Below are positions 1 to 11,152 of a DNA stretch of 64,000 nucleotides, piece by piece. This stretch comes from Voacanga thouarsii. Taxonomy: Eukaryota > Streptophyta > Magnoliopsida > Gentianales > Apocynaceae. The stretch is from the NCBI GenBank assembly GCA_026120185.1, contig JANUWF010002280.1, positions 115,225-179,224 of the forward strand, given 5' to 3'. A program made the translations under genes and the position numbers. Each line of letters begins with the position of its first letter. Position 1 is the stretch's first letter. Under the pieces are notes generated by a model. That model did no database searches and was not told the origin of the DNA. It was given only the letters and a program-made list of their open reading frames with translations.

Positions 1-650
1 GTTTGTATTCAAACTCGTACCTAAATTCCGCTAAGTAATCCAACTATCGAGCTTGCTTATTTGGGAGCTTCTTTTGAGTTTGGTTATAACTTACAATCAT
101 ATGGTCCGTCTTAATTTTGAACAGTATAGCGGCATTGAGATAATATTCCTAAACTCTTAGATAGTGGATGACTGCTAACATTTCTTTCTCGTGCGTCGGG
201 CTATTGTCGTTCCACTTCGTTTAGCTTTCGCCTCTTGTAGACTACTGAGTGGCCTTCTTGCATAAGCACCCCACCAATAGCGAAGTCAGATCCATCGATG
301 TGCATCTTGAATAGTTTCATGAAGTCGATAGTGCCAACACCCTTAGTGACGCCGTCCTTCAAAGCCTCAAATGCGAGTTGGCACTTAGGAGACTAACTCC
401 ATGCCCATGCCTTCTTCAGTACGTTGGTTAATGGTATTGTTATATCTGAATGCTCCTCGATGAAATAGCAATAGTAGTTACCAAACCCCAAGAACGAACA
501 AAACTTAATAGCCTTAGTCGGAGCCTTTTACTCTACTATAGCCTTAATCTTCTGAGGGTCCATCCAGATCTTACCGTCCCCACGATGTGTCCTAGGAAGA
601 AGACTTTTCTTAGCCTGAGCGAGCATTTCTCATTTTTCATGTATAAGCTG
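1..650 (-). pseudogene. Ty3/gypsy RT-RNase H fragment (decayed)
   Basis: On the minus strand, conceptual translation with interruptions gives the region from the end of reverse transcriptase into RNase H of a Ty3/gypsy polyprotein. Readable blocks are FLGHIV, MDPQKIKAI, APTKAIK, SPKCQLAFEALK and SDFAIGGVLMQEGHSVV, in the family order. Several in-frame stops are present (for example before KAPTKAIK and after LNEVERQ). The piece runs off the left window edge and stops abruptly near 650, where an opposite-strand gypsy fragment begins. No LTR is visible. It is certainly inactive. Confidence 0.8.
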
Positions 651-654
651 TGAT

Positions 655-2200
655 ATCAAGGTAGGAAAAGAAAACTTGGAGGAAGACCTTATGATTTTGT
701 CCATTGATGATTATGATGTAATTTTAGGAATGGATTGGTTTACAAATTATGGAGCTCGGTGGACTGTAAGAACAAGACAGTGCAATATATCAAGCCAAGA
801 TATGATGTGCTGTAATTTAATGGCAAGTGAGTGAAGAAACAGAAATTCTTAATAGCTGAAGCCAAGGTTGGGAAACTGTTGAAACAAGGATGCCAAGGAT
901 TCCTGGCTTATTATATAAACAAGCCAAAAGACCAATGCACTATGAAGAACACCATAGTAGTGAGGGAGTTTCCATATGTTTTTCTTACAGAACTTACTTC
1001 TCTTCCTCCTCCTCAGAAAGTTGAGTTTACAATAGACCTAATTCCAGAAGCAGAACCAGAACCAGTGTCAAGAACCCTGTATCGATATCCCCTGTAGAAT
1101 TGAATGATCTAAATGAGCAGTTGGAAGAATTATTGAAGTAAGGGTCTATAAGACCCAGTACTTCACCATAGGGAGCTTCTGTGCTATTTGTGAAGAAGAA
1201 AAACAAAGCATTGAGGTTATACATACATTATAGAGGACTGAACAATCTGACAATTAAGAAAAAGTATCCCCTACCCTTGATAGACGAGCTGTTTGATCAA
1301 CTTCAGGGATCTAGCTATTACTCCAACTTAGATCTGAGATAAGGTTACTATTAAGTTCATGTCAAAACGGAAGATATTCCTAAAATGGCTTTCAACACCA
1401 TATATGGACATTATAAATTTGTGGTAATACCATTCAGAGTGACTAATGCACTTGCAGTATTCATAGACCTATTGCATTAAGTTTTCAAGCCATACTTGAA
1501 CAAATTCATTGTAGTGTTTATTGAAGACATACTTATCTACTTTAAGAGCCCGAAGGAACATGCTGAGCATCTAAGACTAGTACTAAAGAAATTGAGAGAA
1601 CAAAAGCTCTTTGTTAAGTTCAGTAAATGTGAGTTCTAGCTTGATATGACATCATTTCTTGGCCATGTAGTATCAAAGGATGGTGTCAAGTTGGACCCAG
1701 CTAAAATAGCGACAATCTCAAATTGGAAGCAACCTGAGAACACAATGGAGATTGGAAACTTCTTAGGACTTGCCGGGTATTATCATTAGTTCATCAAGGG
1801 TTTCTCAATATTAGCTTCACCAATAACTCGCTTACTGAGGAAAGATGTGCATTTTGTCTGGAACTAAAAGTGTGAGAAGAATTTCCAGAAATTTAAATGA
1901 AGATTGATGATGACCCCTGTGTTAAGTTTGTTGGAGTAAAATAAACTATATGCCTTATATACTGATGCATTAAAGGAAAGGCTGGGAGCAATACTGATGC
2001 AAGACATAAAGGTTATAGCCTATGTATAATTGAAATTGCAACCTCATGAAGTTAGCCACACAACTCATGAACTGGAGTTGGCCGCTATTGTATTTGCTCT
2101 GAAGAAGTGACAACATTATCTGTATGGAGTTGAGTACGAGGTATTTGCTGACCATAAGAGCCTCAAATATACCTTCATTCAGAAATACATTCACAAGAGC
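655..2200 (+). pseudogene. Ty3/gypsy protease-RT-RNase H remnant
   Basis: The plus strand encodes, in order, the end of the protease region (DYDVILGMDWF, about 705-740), the linker (LLKQGCQGFLAYYI; VVREFPYVF), and RT. RT blocks include [24 protein letters not shown] and FLGLAGYY, with the catalytic YVDD-type box degraded to IEDI near 1525. RNase H follows (ELAAIVFAL; FADHKSLKY). At least ten in-frame stops are present, several at positions where the family has Trp or Gln. LTRs are not recognisable. It ends near 2200, where coding similarity stops. Confidence 0.85.
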
Positions 2201-3720
2201 TTCAAATACTATTGAAACAATATCAATTCATCTTAAAATTCTGTAATTTCCATCCATAATCTAGGATAAACTTTCCTACACCCAGGAAAACATTTTATAG
2301 CATAACTTTCACCAAAATATCTTAAAATATAGAAATTATAGAACAAAAATATCTCAAATACATTTCAAATAACTAAGAAAATATAAGTATATTTTAGCCC
2401 TATCACATCCCCCCACATTTGAGACTTTGCTTATCCTCAAACAAACAAGACATTAAACATCAACAAGCAAAACATCTTCTAGCACAAATAGTTGGTGTCT
2501 AACATTACAAAGATATTATTCTTTTTCCCACTTAAGAATCCTAATCAACAATTAATCAAGCCAAGCTTATACAAACTCATTTATGTGGATAGATATAGCT
2601 AAGACTATCAAAGTCAAGTTAAACAAGTCCATTCTAATTCATTGAAAGTTATTCATTCTTGCAAATGAAGCCAAACAGACAACGTAATTAATATAAGCTA
2701 AAGTTATCAAATCCACTCATATTTCATGACTCTAACTTCTGCAACTTGAGTAGCAAACTAGAGATATTCTCATTTTTTTTCATTGAATTCTCTCCCTCTT
2801 TTTTTTTTTTTCAAGAGCTTAGGGAATTAGTAGTCTCAAGTGAATGAGTTTCTCTTCACTTACCATATTAGTCCCTTTTATCATCAAATTTTTAAACTCT
2901 AATCTTTTTCAACTCACTATTACTTTTCTTTTTCATACTCTTTCCACACGTTGTTTTTCACTAAAGGACATGCGCTTTGTATTTCCAAACTTTTTTTTCT
3001 CCAAACTTTTTCTAGAATGGGTAATACATCCCTTTTGACTCTTTTTTTTTTTTTTTCTTTCACTCATTTTTTTTTTTCAAATCTCTCCTCTCGCCCTATT
3101 TACTCAAACTCAAAATTATGATAAGTTTAGAAAATATAAAACATAAATTAGTCAATAACCTTTACTTATACTTCATCATATTAACCTTTTAACCACAAAT
3201 CACAAGACAAAGCATCCTTCACTTACTAAAGAATAGACAAGGTTAGCTTAAATTCTCAAGAGTTACTTATATCACACTAAATAAACAAGTTTAATAAACT
3301 CAATTCAATCAAATAAATGTTAAACATGAATCTTATGCAAAAAGAAAAATAATATCAATGCCATATTAAACAACAACGAAAAATTATTTTGCTGGTTGAC
3401 TCAAATCACAACTTAAAATTCTTTGGGCAAGAATATATTAATCCCTTTCCCACACTTAAACTGAACAATGTCCTCATTGACCTAAAATATCACAATACAA
3501 CATAGCCAAAAGACTTAGAAGATGAAGGGAAGAAAACAGAATAAGATACTTTCCAAGACTTCAAGTAGAAAGTTCCACGAAAGATTATAAGATAGAAGAA
3601 TCCATTCCAACAAAGAGCATTAGTTGATGAGTCATACTTAGGAACAAAAAAAACAAATGAAAGCATAAAGTAAACTTAAATGAAAAGAAAGAAAATAACA
3701 AAAGAAAAATAGTAAAATAA
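2201..3720. other. AT-rich stretch with pyrimidine tracts, no gene seen
   Basis: No convincing coding frame. It contains a CCCCCC tract near 2410 followed by a sequence reading toward TTGAGACTTTGC, then several T-rich and CT-rich runs between 2770 and 3090. It lies between two retroelement remnants, so a retroelement untranslated region is a reasonable guess, but nothing in the sequence proves it. Confidence 0.4.
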
Positions 3721-5000
3721 GGGATAGAAACTTAAATCATCCATCTAAGCATCCCTAGCATCCTCTCCAGCATTAGCATCCTGATCAGTATCACTTCTAG
3801 CAGGGATATCCCCAAAGCTGCCTCTAGCTCTAGCTTAGGTACCATTGTGAAATTGCTGCATCCATGTAACCCATTGCTGCTCATGTGCATCATGCCTCTT
3901 ATACATGGCCTCCATAGAATCCCGAAGCTGAAGAAGTATAGTCGTCTGAGTCTCTCTCCCAAGTCTCAACTGCTCTAACTAGCCTCTCACCTCTGCCTCA
4001 AAATCAGCACCAGGCTGTGATCTAGAAGTACTCACTCGTGCTCTAGGCTGTGGTGGAGAAATCTCTTTAGGTAGCTCCACAAGTGCGATTTGTACCATCC
4101 CAAGGTGCTGCGCCTCGAATGACCTCATCCACCTATTTACTCCCTCATGATACTTGTACCCATAGTTTACAAGTGTCTGCTCATCCACTATATCCTTTTC
4201 AGAAATAGTCTCAGTCAGCTCCCCATCACAACTTACTGCCAAGGCTTGAAAGGTACGCATAATCACTAAAGAAAACACAAAGGCTTTAGTAAAGAGCTTA
4301 GAATAGACCATATCCCTTATAGACTGAATTATCAATAAGGTGAGGGGTATAGGTCTGAGTACCAATCATCATCAATGACTCTCGTCTAATTGAACCCACT
4401 AGCCCTATGTACCACATTAAATGCAATGATATAAACTAGGGCTCTTAATAGGCTTGGAGGTCATTTTTTGAATAATAGCCAGATGAAGCAATAGGCCCTC
4501 TCTAGTACATACCCAACTCTATGCGGGTATTAGTAAAGCTCCACTGAGGGTCAAGAGTGGTCCTTTAATTGTGATGGTCAACTGCGAGCTAAAGTCCCTC
4601 ATTATGAACACTCAAAATGGAAGTTAATCTAGACCTATCAAATTCAATAGGTACCTCCTTAACTATGGTAGAAATAGTCTCCAGGTTGTTTTTCTTTTTG
4701 TCTTGCATATTGCCATAAAATTTCTTAATCAACATTGGACAGTACATATCCTAAAATATAATGATAGGCTCCTAACCTAATCTCCTAAATATGGTAGATA
4801 GCTGTAGAGAGTTGTCAAGGGAAGGCTTGAAAGTTTTTTCTACTATGATCTTGTTGTTGGCATGCTTTTGGTACCACAACTGACAAGTATGCTCAACAAA
4901 CTAGGTAAGCTGAGTAGGATGTGGCTCAAAGGAAGGGATAGGCTGAGACGAAGAGGCTCTAGACCTCTTAGTAGGTGGATGAGATCCTCTAAGGCGTAAT
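3720..5000 (-). pseudogene. Broken retroelement-associated ORF (plant transposon-protein-like)
   Basis: Minus-strand translation with stops and frame changes gives blocks such as VEKTFKPSLDN, LIKKFYGNMQDKK and, after a frame change, VDEQTLVNYGYKYHEGVNRWM (about 4100-4190). The order and spacing resemble the N-terminal ORF that accompanies many plant Ty3 retroelements, annotated as putative plant transposon protein domain with an FYANM-like block. The longest uninterrupted piece is 128 codons (3979-4365). Numerous stops make it non-functional. The family assignment is by eye and tentative. Confidence 0.35.
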
Positions 5001-5930
5001 AGTGCCGGAAGAGATTGAATTCACAAGTATGCAGGAAGGAAAAGAAGAGAAAGCTCTCTCTTCCAAGATCAACACCACCACTCGCAAATTACCGTCAGCA
5101 TAGCTAGATACAGACACAAAGAGCCCCAACTCTCAATCAACTCACATTAATCAACACAATCCAATCCTCACACACCAACCAAACACAACAATATTCAACT
5201 CACAAAATAGGCACCAATCTCACAACTATCCCAACCTCCTCAACACACCTGCAATACACCACAATTATACCTATATTTTTAAGTTAAAAAATTAATATAA
5301 TCCCACTCCAACTATCCAAGTACACCCTAATTTTGCTAAAATTTTAGGCTGAAAACTGAGATGAGATTTTACAAGAACTTGTCCTCCAAAGGCATAAAAT
5401 AACATAGGAGGTTATATAGAGAAGCAAACTAGGACTACTCACACTCTCACCTGAAGGGCGAAGAAACAGCCTAGGATTCATGCAATCGAGCATTAATTGC
5501 GAATGATTTCAACTTCTTTTAACTCAAAGTGCATCAACCTATAATTACACACCAAGGCCAAACCAAATTACTACTTTCTTTGTTTGAATTTAAATATCTC
5601 ATTTCGTATTAAAATTTAATATAAAATGATATATTCAAATTAAGATAAAAAGAGTACTAATTTGAACCCGAAGTTGAAATCTGTTACTTCATTTTCCTAT
5701 TTTAAAATTTATTTTGTACTAAAACTTAATACAAAATAAGATACATAAATTCGAATAATATAATTATTTTGCACAGTAACCATTACATTCATCACGTCCT
5801 GTAGATAATTATGGAAGGTCCTTTTCAAAGGTTTCTCTTTTGCACCATTGCATCTAATGCCATTTCCATGTAAGATCAAATAATTTGGTTAGTTATGAGT
5901 CAAATCAAGTTCAATATTGAGATATTCGAA
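5001..5930. other. Intergenic, no feature recognised
   Basis: Low-complexity, AT-rich sequence with a few CA-rich runs (5090-5270). I see no long frame, no terminal repeats and no match to other parts of the window. Confidence 0.4.
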
Positions 5931-6841
5931 TATAACTCCATAATTTTTAAACATGCTCAAACTCCAATTGGAATTCTATCATTGAGCTTCCGTTCAATTA
6001 GATTAAAAAAAAAATCTTAAAAGTTACTGTTCGATTCAAGATTTAACTAGGACAGTATGCTTGAAATATTAATTTGAATATTCGGCAAAAAATATATGAA
6101 ATCATAAGCATATATACCATTATTCTATATCACTCAATTAATCTTAAATTCTCCTAACTTTGCTTATTATGTAAGGTACACAAAGTATCATGCAAGGTCA
6201 GCACAAATTACTCTCTCGAATTGGAAGTTCACATATTTATTTTAAAATATATAAAAATAAATATATACTGTACTAAAATAAATATTTTTATTTAAATTTC
6301 TATAATTACATTCTTTATTCAAGAAATATAAATTTCATTGGAATATCACTCCTATTACTAACTTCTATAATTAATACAGATAATATAGTAATTTAATCAT
6401 AATTCTATTTTTTATATTAAATCAAAATAAAATATTCAAATTCTGAGTAAGAGAACATTTCTAGTGGTCTTCATTCCGAAGGTTAACATACATACGTAAT
6501 ATGCGTATAATTTTTGGTCATCGCAATTGGAAAAAAAGCACAAGGTCATTTTCGCCTTTCTATTCTTGTTTTCCTTGGTGCTTCTGGGTTCAATAATTGG
6601 CTTTAGAAAGCATAGGAGCATGCCTTGACCCTTGTCGCATTTGTATGGGGTAGACTTCTCATTCCAATAAAGATGGAAGTCAGCATCGACGTGTGAAGAA
6701 TATAGGTAACTGTCGAAATCTTTCTATTCTCGTGTTTAAAGTGTTAAATAAATTTTGTTTTTAATACCATGACTTTATCCCTGAACATGCCAAGTTTCCA
6801 ACTATATATAGAGGAAAACGCCTCCACATTAACTTGATTGG

Positions 6842-7188
6842 GGAGGTAAATTACATATTAAATGATAATATTATAATTTTGAAATTAAAAAAACAAAAAT
6901 AAAATTGTAAAGAAATTTATTATTTTTAAAAATTTTGGGAAGTGGACAACAAAAAATACCTAACAAAAGATACTAAAGATTTTTGGAATACATATATTTA
7001 TATTAGAGTTATGTCTTTTAAAAAATAACGATCCCATTTATACATAATTTAGAATCTTAAATTAATCATTATATTCGGAATACAAAACTTTTAATTCAAA
7101 AATTAAAGCCCTCAACTAGTAAGCTAGTAATTAACATGAGTTTGATTCCTATCAAATTTAGAATTAATTTATTTCTTTTTTAATAGGA
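6842..7188. repeat. DUF247 3'-flank repeat, copy 1
   Basis: About 350 bp of AT-rich sequence containing a GTGGACAA block, a TTTGGAATACATATA block and an AACTAGTAAG block in fixed order. It is repeated immediately downstream (7190-7555), again at 8800-9215, and in segment B at 56425-56815. All copies lie 3' of a DUF247 gene or relic, so this is inherited flank rather than an independent transposon. Confidence 0.8.
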
Positions 7189-7189
7189 A

Positions 7190-7555
7190 TTGGGGGAGGT
7201 AAATAATATTAAAAGATAATATTATAATTTTTTTAAAAAAATTCAAAAGAATTTTTAAAAATTAAAATTTTTAAAGAAATTTATTATTTTAAAAAAAAAT
7301 TGGAAGGTGGACAATAAAAAATACCCAACAAAAAATGCTACGGATTTTTTGGAATACATATATTTTATATTAGAGGTTTGTCTTTTGAAAAATAATGATC
7401 TCATTTATACATAATTTAAAAACTTAAATTAATCGATATATTCAAACTATAAAACTTTTAATGCAAGAATTAAAGCCTTCAACTAGTAAGTTAAGTAATA
7501 TGAGTTTGATCTATGCCAAATTTAGAATTAATTTATTTCTTTTTTAAAAGGGAAA
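7190..7555. repeat. DUF247 3'-flank repeat, copy 2
   Basis: Direct tandem repeat of 6842-7188 with small indels. It carries the same three ordered blocks and lies next to the DUF247 relic at 7905-8008. Confidence 0.8.
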
Positions 7556-7670
7556 ATATCCCTATTTTGGTATAAATACTTATACTTCATATTGTACAAT
7601 TTTCACAAAAAAATGTGAATTGTAATCTTGAAAAAAAAAAAAAAGGTAGTACTTTGATCATTTTGCAAGA

Positions 7671-7705
7671 TATATGTATGTGTGTGTATGTATGTATGTA
7701 TGTAT
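7671..7705 (+). repeat. TG/TATG microsatellite
   Basis: Simple repeat of TG and TATG units. The partner in segment B (near 56940) has only a short ATAG at this place, so the expansion is specific to segment A. Confidence 0.85.
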
Positions 7706-7826
7706 AGTAGAGTTACGAGGCATATTACTGGAATTCAGTTCATAGCAAGTATAATTACAATGCAAAAACCGACTGGAAAGAGAGGAGTAGGAGGAAGAAG
7801 TGGTGGTGGTGGTGGTGGTGGTGGCC

Positions 7827-7857
7827 GGGCGGGGGAGGGGAGGGTGAGGGAGGGGGG
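7827..7857 (+). other. G-quadruplex-type tract
   Basis: At least five runs of three or more G separated by one to three bases, preceded by a run of GGT triplets (7801-7823). The equivalent place 3' of the segment B DUF247 gene (about 57043-57076) is also G-rich with similar spacing, and a weak version lies near 9625-9645. On the gene strand this is a C-rich tract downstream of the stop codon. Confidence 0.6.
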
Positions 7858-7904
7858 CAATAGGGAAAACACCCTTTTCAAATAATAGTAAGCACAATCA
7901 TAAT

Positions 7905-8008
7905 AAATCAAGGAGGCGACTGGCGTAACTGTGACACATAACTGAGCACAGCAAGGATAGTTTGCAAAATGGTAAGAATGAGAGCTAGTACGGCTACGTC
8001 CCGGAATT
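7905..8008 (-). pseudogene. DUF247 3'-end relic
   Basis: This segment is nearly identical to the 3' end of the intact DUF247 gene (9697-9800), covering the stop codon, the C-terminal membrane-segment codons and the start of the FRDVAVL region. Similarity stops at about 8008, where unrelated AT-rich DNA begins. It retains the membrane-segment codons deleted from the segment B gene. It is the remains of a tandem DUF247 copy whose 5' part was lost. Confidence 0.85.
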
Positions 8009-8009
8009 C

Positions 8010-8755
8010 AAATATTTTGATTTAAAAATTTTGAATACAAATCAAACTATTTAAAATTTCAAACCAATGATTTATATTGTGTTCGATTTAGATTGATTTG
8101 ATTTGTGTCAAACAGATATACATAATTTACTATATACATAAACTACTCCCTAATATTTTATATAAACTATTCCCTAATATTTTGATAAAATATTATATAC
8201 AAAAGTATTAATTAAATATTACAAAAAAGCAATCCTTTCTCAATAATACAAATAATCAAAGTTAAATATATAGTTCCATACAATATCAAAACGTTACCCA
8301 ATATCGATAATACAAACTAAATAAAATTAAATACATAGAATGTTTTGCTAATAAATTAGCTTCATATCATATGCTAATTAAATTATTTCTTTCCCATCCT
8401 TAGTTCTTTTTTTTAAGTATATAGAAGAATGGTAGTATGAGTGATGACTACTGACTAGTAAACATGGAGAGTGGCACTGTCGAGACTCGAGAGGAAGAAA
8501 GAAAGATGAGGAGAACGGCAAAAGATGGAGGGAAATTAGAAATTTAGATAGCCCGTACATAGAATTTCCTCTTTCATATTTTCAATGTTTTAAAATTAAA
8601 ATAAATTTAATTAATATATACGCCAATTCGAATTGGGTTGGGTAACTAAATTGTCAGTTTATAATTTTTTAAACCCAAATTAAACCAAACTAACCTAAAA
8701 AATCAGAATTCAATTTGAGTTGCATTGGTTCGATTTTCTATATTCCTGAAAAGCC
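8010..8755. other. AT-rich insert separating DUF247 relic from next 3' flank
   Basis: Unrelated to segment B. Both ends are rich in AACCAA/TTGGTT-like runs (8045-8105 and 8630-8735), which could be the degraded ends of a non-autonomous element, but no clean inverted repeat or target duplication could be fixed. No coding potential seen. Confidence 0.35.
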
Positions 8756-8799
8756 CTACCATATAGGCAAAACACCTCTACTTCGTACTCAGGAACAAA

Positions 8800-9215
8800 A
8801 TATTGGAGGCATAAGTTACATATGAAAAGATAATATTATTAAATTTTTAAAAAGATAAAAATAAAATCTTTAAAAAGTTTTTAAAAATAAAATTATTTAA
8901 AAGAAATCTATTATTTTAAAAATTTTGGAAAAGTGAACGCTACCCTGTACCCCTTGAATCTGTCTCTACGTCCATTAATACCCAACAAAACATACTATGG
9001 ATGTATTTTTTGGAATACATATAGCTAATTAGAGTTTTGTACTTTGAAAAATAATGATCTAATTTATACATAATTTAGAATCTTAAAATATTCAAATTGT
9101 AAAACTTTTAATTCAAGAATTGAAGCCTTCAACTAGTAAGTCAATTAACATGGGTTTGATCCTCATGAAATTTAGAATTTATTTATTTATTTTTAATAGA
9201 AAAAATATCCCTATT
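8800..9215. repeat. DUF247 3'-flank repeat, copy 3
   Basis: Same ordered blocks as 6842-7188, interrupted by a short extra segment around 8940-8985. This is the 3' flank of the intact DUF247 gene at 9697-11019. Confidence 0.75.
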
Positions 9216-9696
9216 TTGATGTAAATATTTATACTTTATATTGTATAATCTTCACATATAGGCATAGTACAGTATAGAACATCTTAATTAATATACTTCG
9301 ATCATTTTGCAAGATGAGTGGTTCTATAGCTTTGATCATTCTGTATGCTTGCATATGGGAAATTTTTACAAGCAGTGCAAGTTTTACCTTCTAGAAAAAT
9401 ATAAGAATTTAAAACTTACATTCTATGCGGATCAGATTCATATAATGGAGGATGATTATAATGAAAAACTCGACTCAAAAATCAAAATTCTAATATGGAT
9501 CGAATATACGTTGATCGTCTTCATTGGAGAGTTATATTGCATACAGTGAAAATTGTATAATGCTAACTCTCCAATAGATACAGTCTACGAATTTACGATA
9601 CATATAAGAATTTTTCAAAATAGAGGATGAGGGTGAGTGGGTGTGCCAAAGCGTAAATCACCCTTTACCAATAATAACAAGCACAATGATAGTAAA
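9216..9696. other. 3' region of DUF247 gene A, no gene supported
   Basis: Starts with the flank motif ATCATTTTGCAAGAT (about 9301), then sequence without a counterpart in segment B up to about 9600, then the weak G-rich remnant and the flank leading to the DUF247 stop codon. An 80-codon open frame at 9307-9549 shows no family resemblance and is not called as a gene. Confidence 0.4.
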
Positions 9697-11019
9697 TTAA
9701 TGAGGCGACTGGCGTAACTGTGACACATAACTGAGCACAGCAAAGGTAGTTTGCAAAATGGTAAGGATGAGAGCTAGTACGGCTACGTCCCTGAATTTAT
9801 CCCACACGGTGTAATCTCCGACTTGCTGCATGATATATCGGTATCTAGGAGCTGTGGTCGTTGAGCGATACCTTCTTAGTATTTCCATAAACTTTTTCTT
9901 ATTCTTGTAGTAAGGCTGGCTTACTTGGATGATTCCCTTTTTGGCTAGGAGTTGGACGTCGTCATATGTTGAAATGAGCTGGTTCATGAATCCCAGGAAG
10001 CACGTTACCTTATTCTGTTTATGAAGCTCCTCATACCTCTCCAAATTTTCGAACAACATTTCTGTTTCTTCATTCACTAGCATTGTTGGTAGGTAAAGAC
10101 GGGCGTAAAACATGTGATTCTTGAATTGAATTCCTCTAATTCCAATTCCAGTCGATTCCCTCAAGTAAATTCCCTTTTTGGCGAACCTGGAGACATACAG
10201 ACATTCTTTTCCAGCTCCTAGATCACCTTCTTCCCCATCCACATCCTCTTCATCTTCTTCAGAAGAATCATTTCTTGAACCTCTTCGGCCGAGCAACAAA
10301 TTTTGGAGGCCATGGAGCAAATCAGAAGGTTGTTCCTCTGACATATCGGTTTTTCTTCTAATTAGCATTTTCAATAGACTTGAAAATGTTTTATCAGTGG
10401 CATACCCTATTGCAGGTAGTATCAACAAATCATACAACACCTGCTTGGACAAAAGATCCGCGGGTCTTTCCCATTTCTCATGTCTTTTTATGACATTTTG
10501 GAAGAATTCTTGCTTCATTAACTCCGTGAGGACTACAAGTGGAATCTGATTTCCCACAAAAAACATCGACTCTGTCCACATTTGGACATCTTTGCCCAGC
10601 TTTTTGCTAAAAACAATGTGATTGTCCGAATATGGCAATTTCGCCCCAAGAATGAACAGCGCTAATTGGAGGAAAAAACAGCCATCCTTTATCATCATCC
10701 ATCGGAATTGTGACTCAGTCAAGCCCTGCAATGCTTCATCTTGATAAGTAGCCCTTGCTTTTTCCTCTATACTTCCGATAGCAGACAAGTAAATATCTGA
10801 GGTTTCTTTCACGCCAAGAGAGTTTTCCCACACAAGCCGCCAAGCGTCCTCCTTGGCACTTCCCCATGAGTCATCCGCGTGATAACATGGCCCAAATCGG
10901 GGGAATTGAGTGTTAGAAGTCCTGGTGTTGAGTGAAGGCAACTGGTATGTCTTGATTAGTGGCCTCTTGTTAGTTCTGACCAGTGGAGATTGATTAGCGG
11001 CTTCCATTTCTTCTCGCAC
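9697..11019 (-). CDS. DUF247 family membrane protein, copy A
   Basis: Uninterrupted 440-residue protein of the plant DUF247 family. Members are usually single-pass, C-terminally anchored proteins of unknown biochemistry; some are linked to self-incompatibility in grasses. Family landmarks are FGPCYH (42-47), FRWMMIKDGCFFLQLALF (105-122), NQIPLVVLTELM (157-168), an acidic Ser/Glu/Asp stretch (251-266), GIRGIQFKNHMFYARLYLP (293-311), LGFMNQLISTYDDVQLLAKKGII (342-364) and a C-terminal hydrophobic segment (about 411-430). The start is the first Met of a frame directly after an inferred leader intron; a second Met at codon 5 is equally possible. It lies inside segment A and has a close paralogue at 57120-58520. 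Confidence 0.85.
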   Translation of the reverse strand: MREEMEAANQSPLVRTNKRPLIKTYQLPSLNTRTSNTQFPRFGPCYHADDSWGSAKEDAWRLVWENSLGVKETSDIYLSAIGSIEEKARATYQDEALQGLTESQFRWMMIKDGCFFLQLALFILGAKLPYSDNHIVFSKKLGKDVQMWTESMFFVGNQIPLVVLTELMKQEFFQNVIKRHEKWERPADLLSKQVLYDLLILPAIGYATDKTFSSLLKMLIRRKTDMSEEQPSDLLHGLQNLLLGRRGSRNDSSEEDEEDVDGEEGDLGAGKECLYVSRFAKKGIYLRESTGIGIRGIQFKNHMFYARLYLPTMLVNEETEMLFENLERYEELHKQNKVTCFLGFMNQLISTYDDVQLLAKKGIIQVSQPYYKNKKKFMEILRRYRSTTTAPRYRYIMQQVGDYTVWDKFRDVAVLALILTILQTTFAVLSYVSQLRQSPH

Positions 11020-11028
11020 TTTTTGATT

Positions 11029-11152
11029 CTGTTGCTTATCTGCATTTGGGTCAACGCAATCTTAGCACAAAATCTTGTACGTGATGAAGGCAAATGAGAT
11101 TTAAGAGATGGAATATTCAAATGAAAAGAAAGCAAGAGTAGTTGAACATCAC
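11029..11152 (-). other. Probable leader intron of DUF247 copy A
   Basis: On the minus strand a CACAG|GTGATG donor (11151-11152) and an AACAG|AATC acceptor (11029-11030) sit just upstream of the start codon. The same GT and AG are conserved at 58530-58652 in front of the paralogue although the sequence between has diverged. Splicing is inferred. Confidence 0.5.

Noticed and set aside
7658..7897. Open frames across the GGT and TATG repeats on both strands
   Set aside because: Simple-sequence translation (poly-Thr, poly-Gly), lying in the 3' flank of a DUF247 relic.
9307..9549. 80-codon open frame between DUF247 flank and gene
   Set aside because: No family resemblance, AT-rich composition, absent from segment B.
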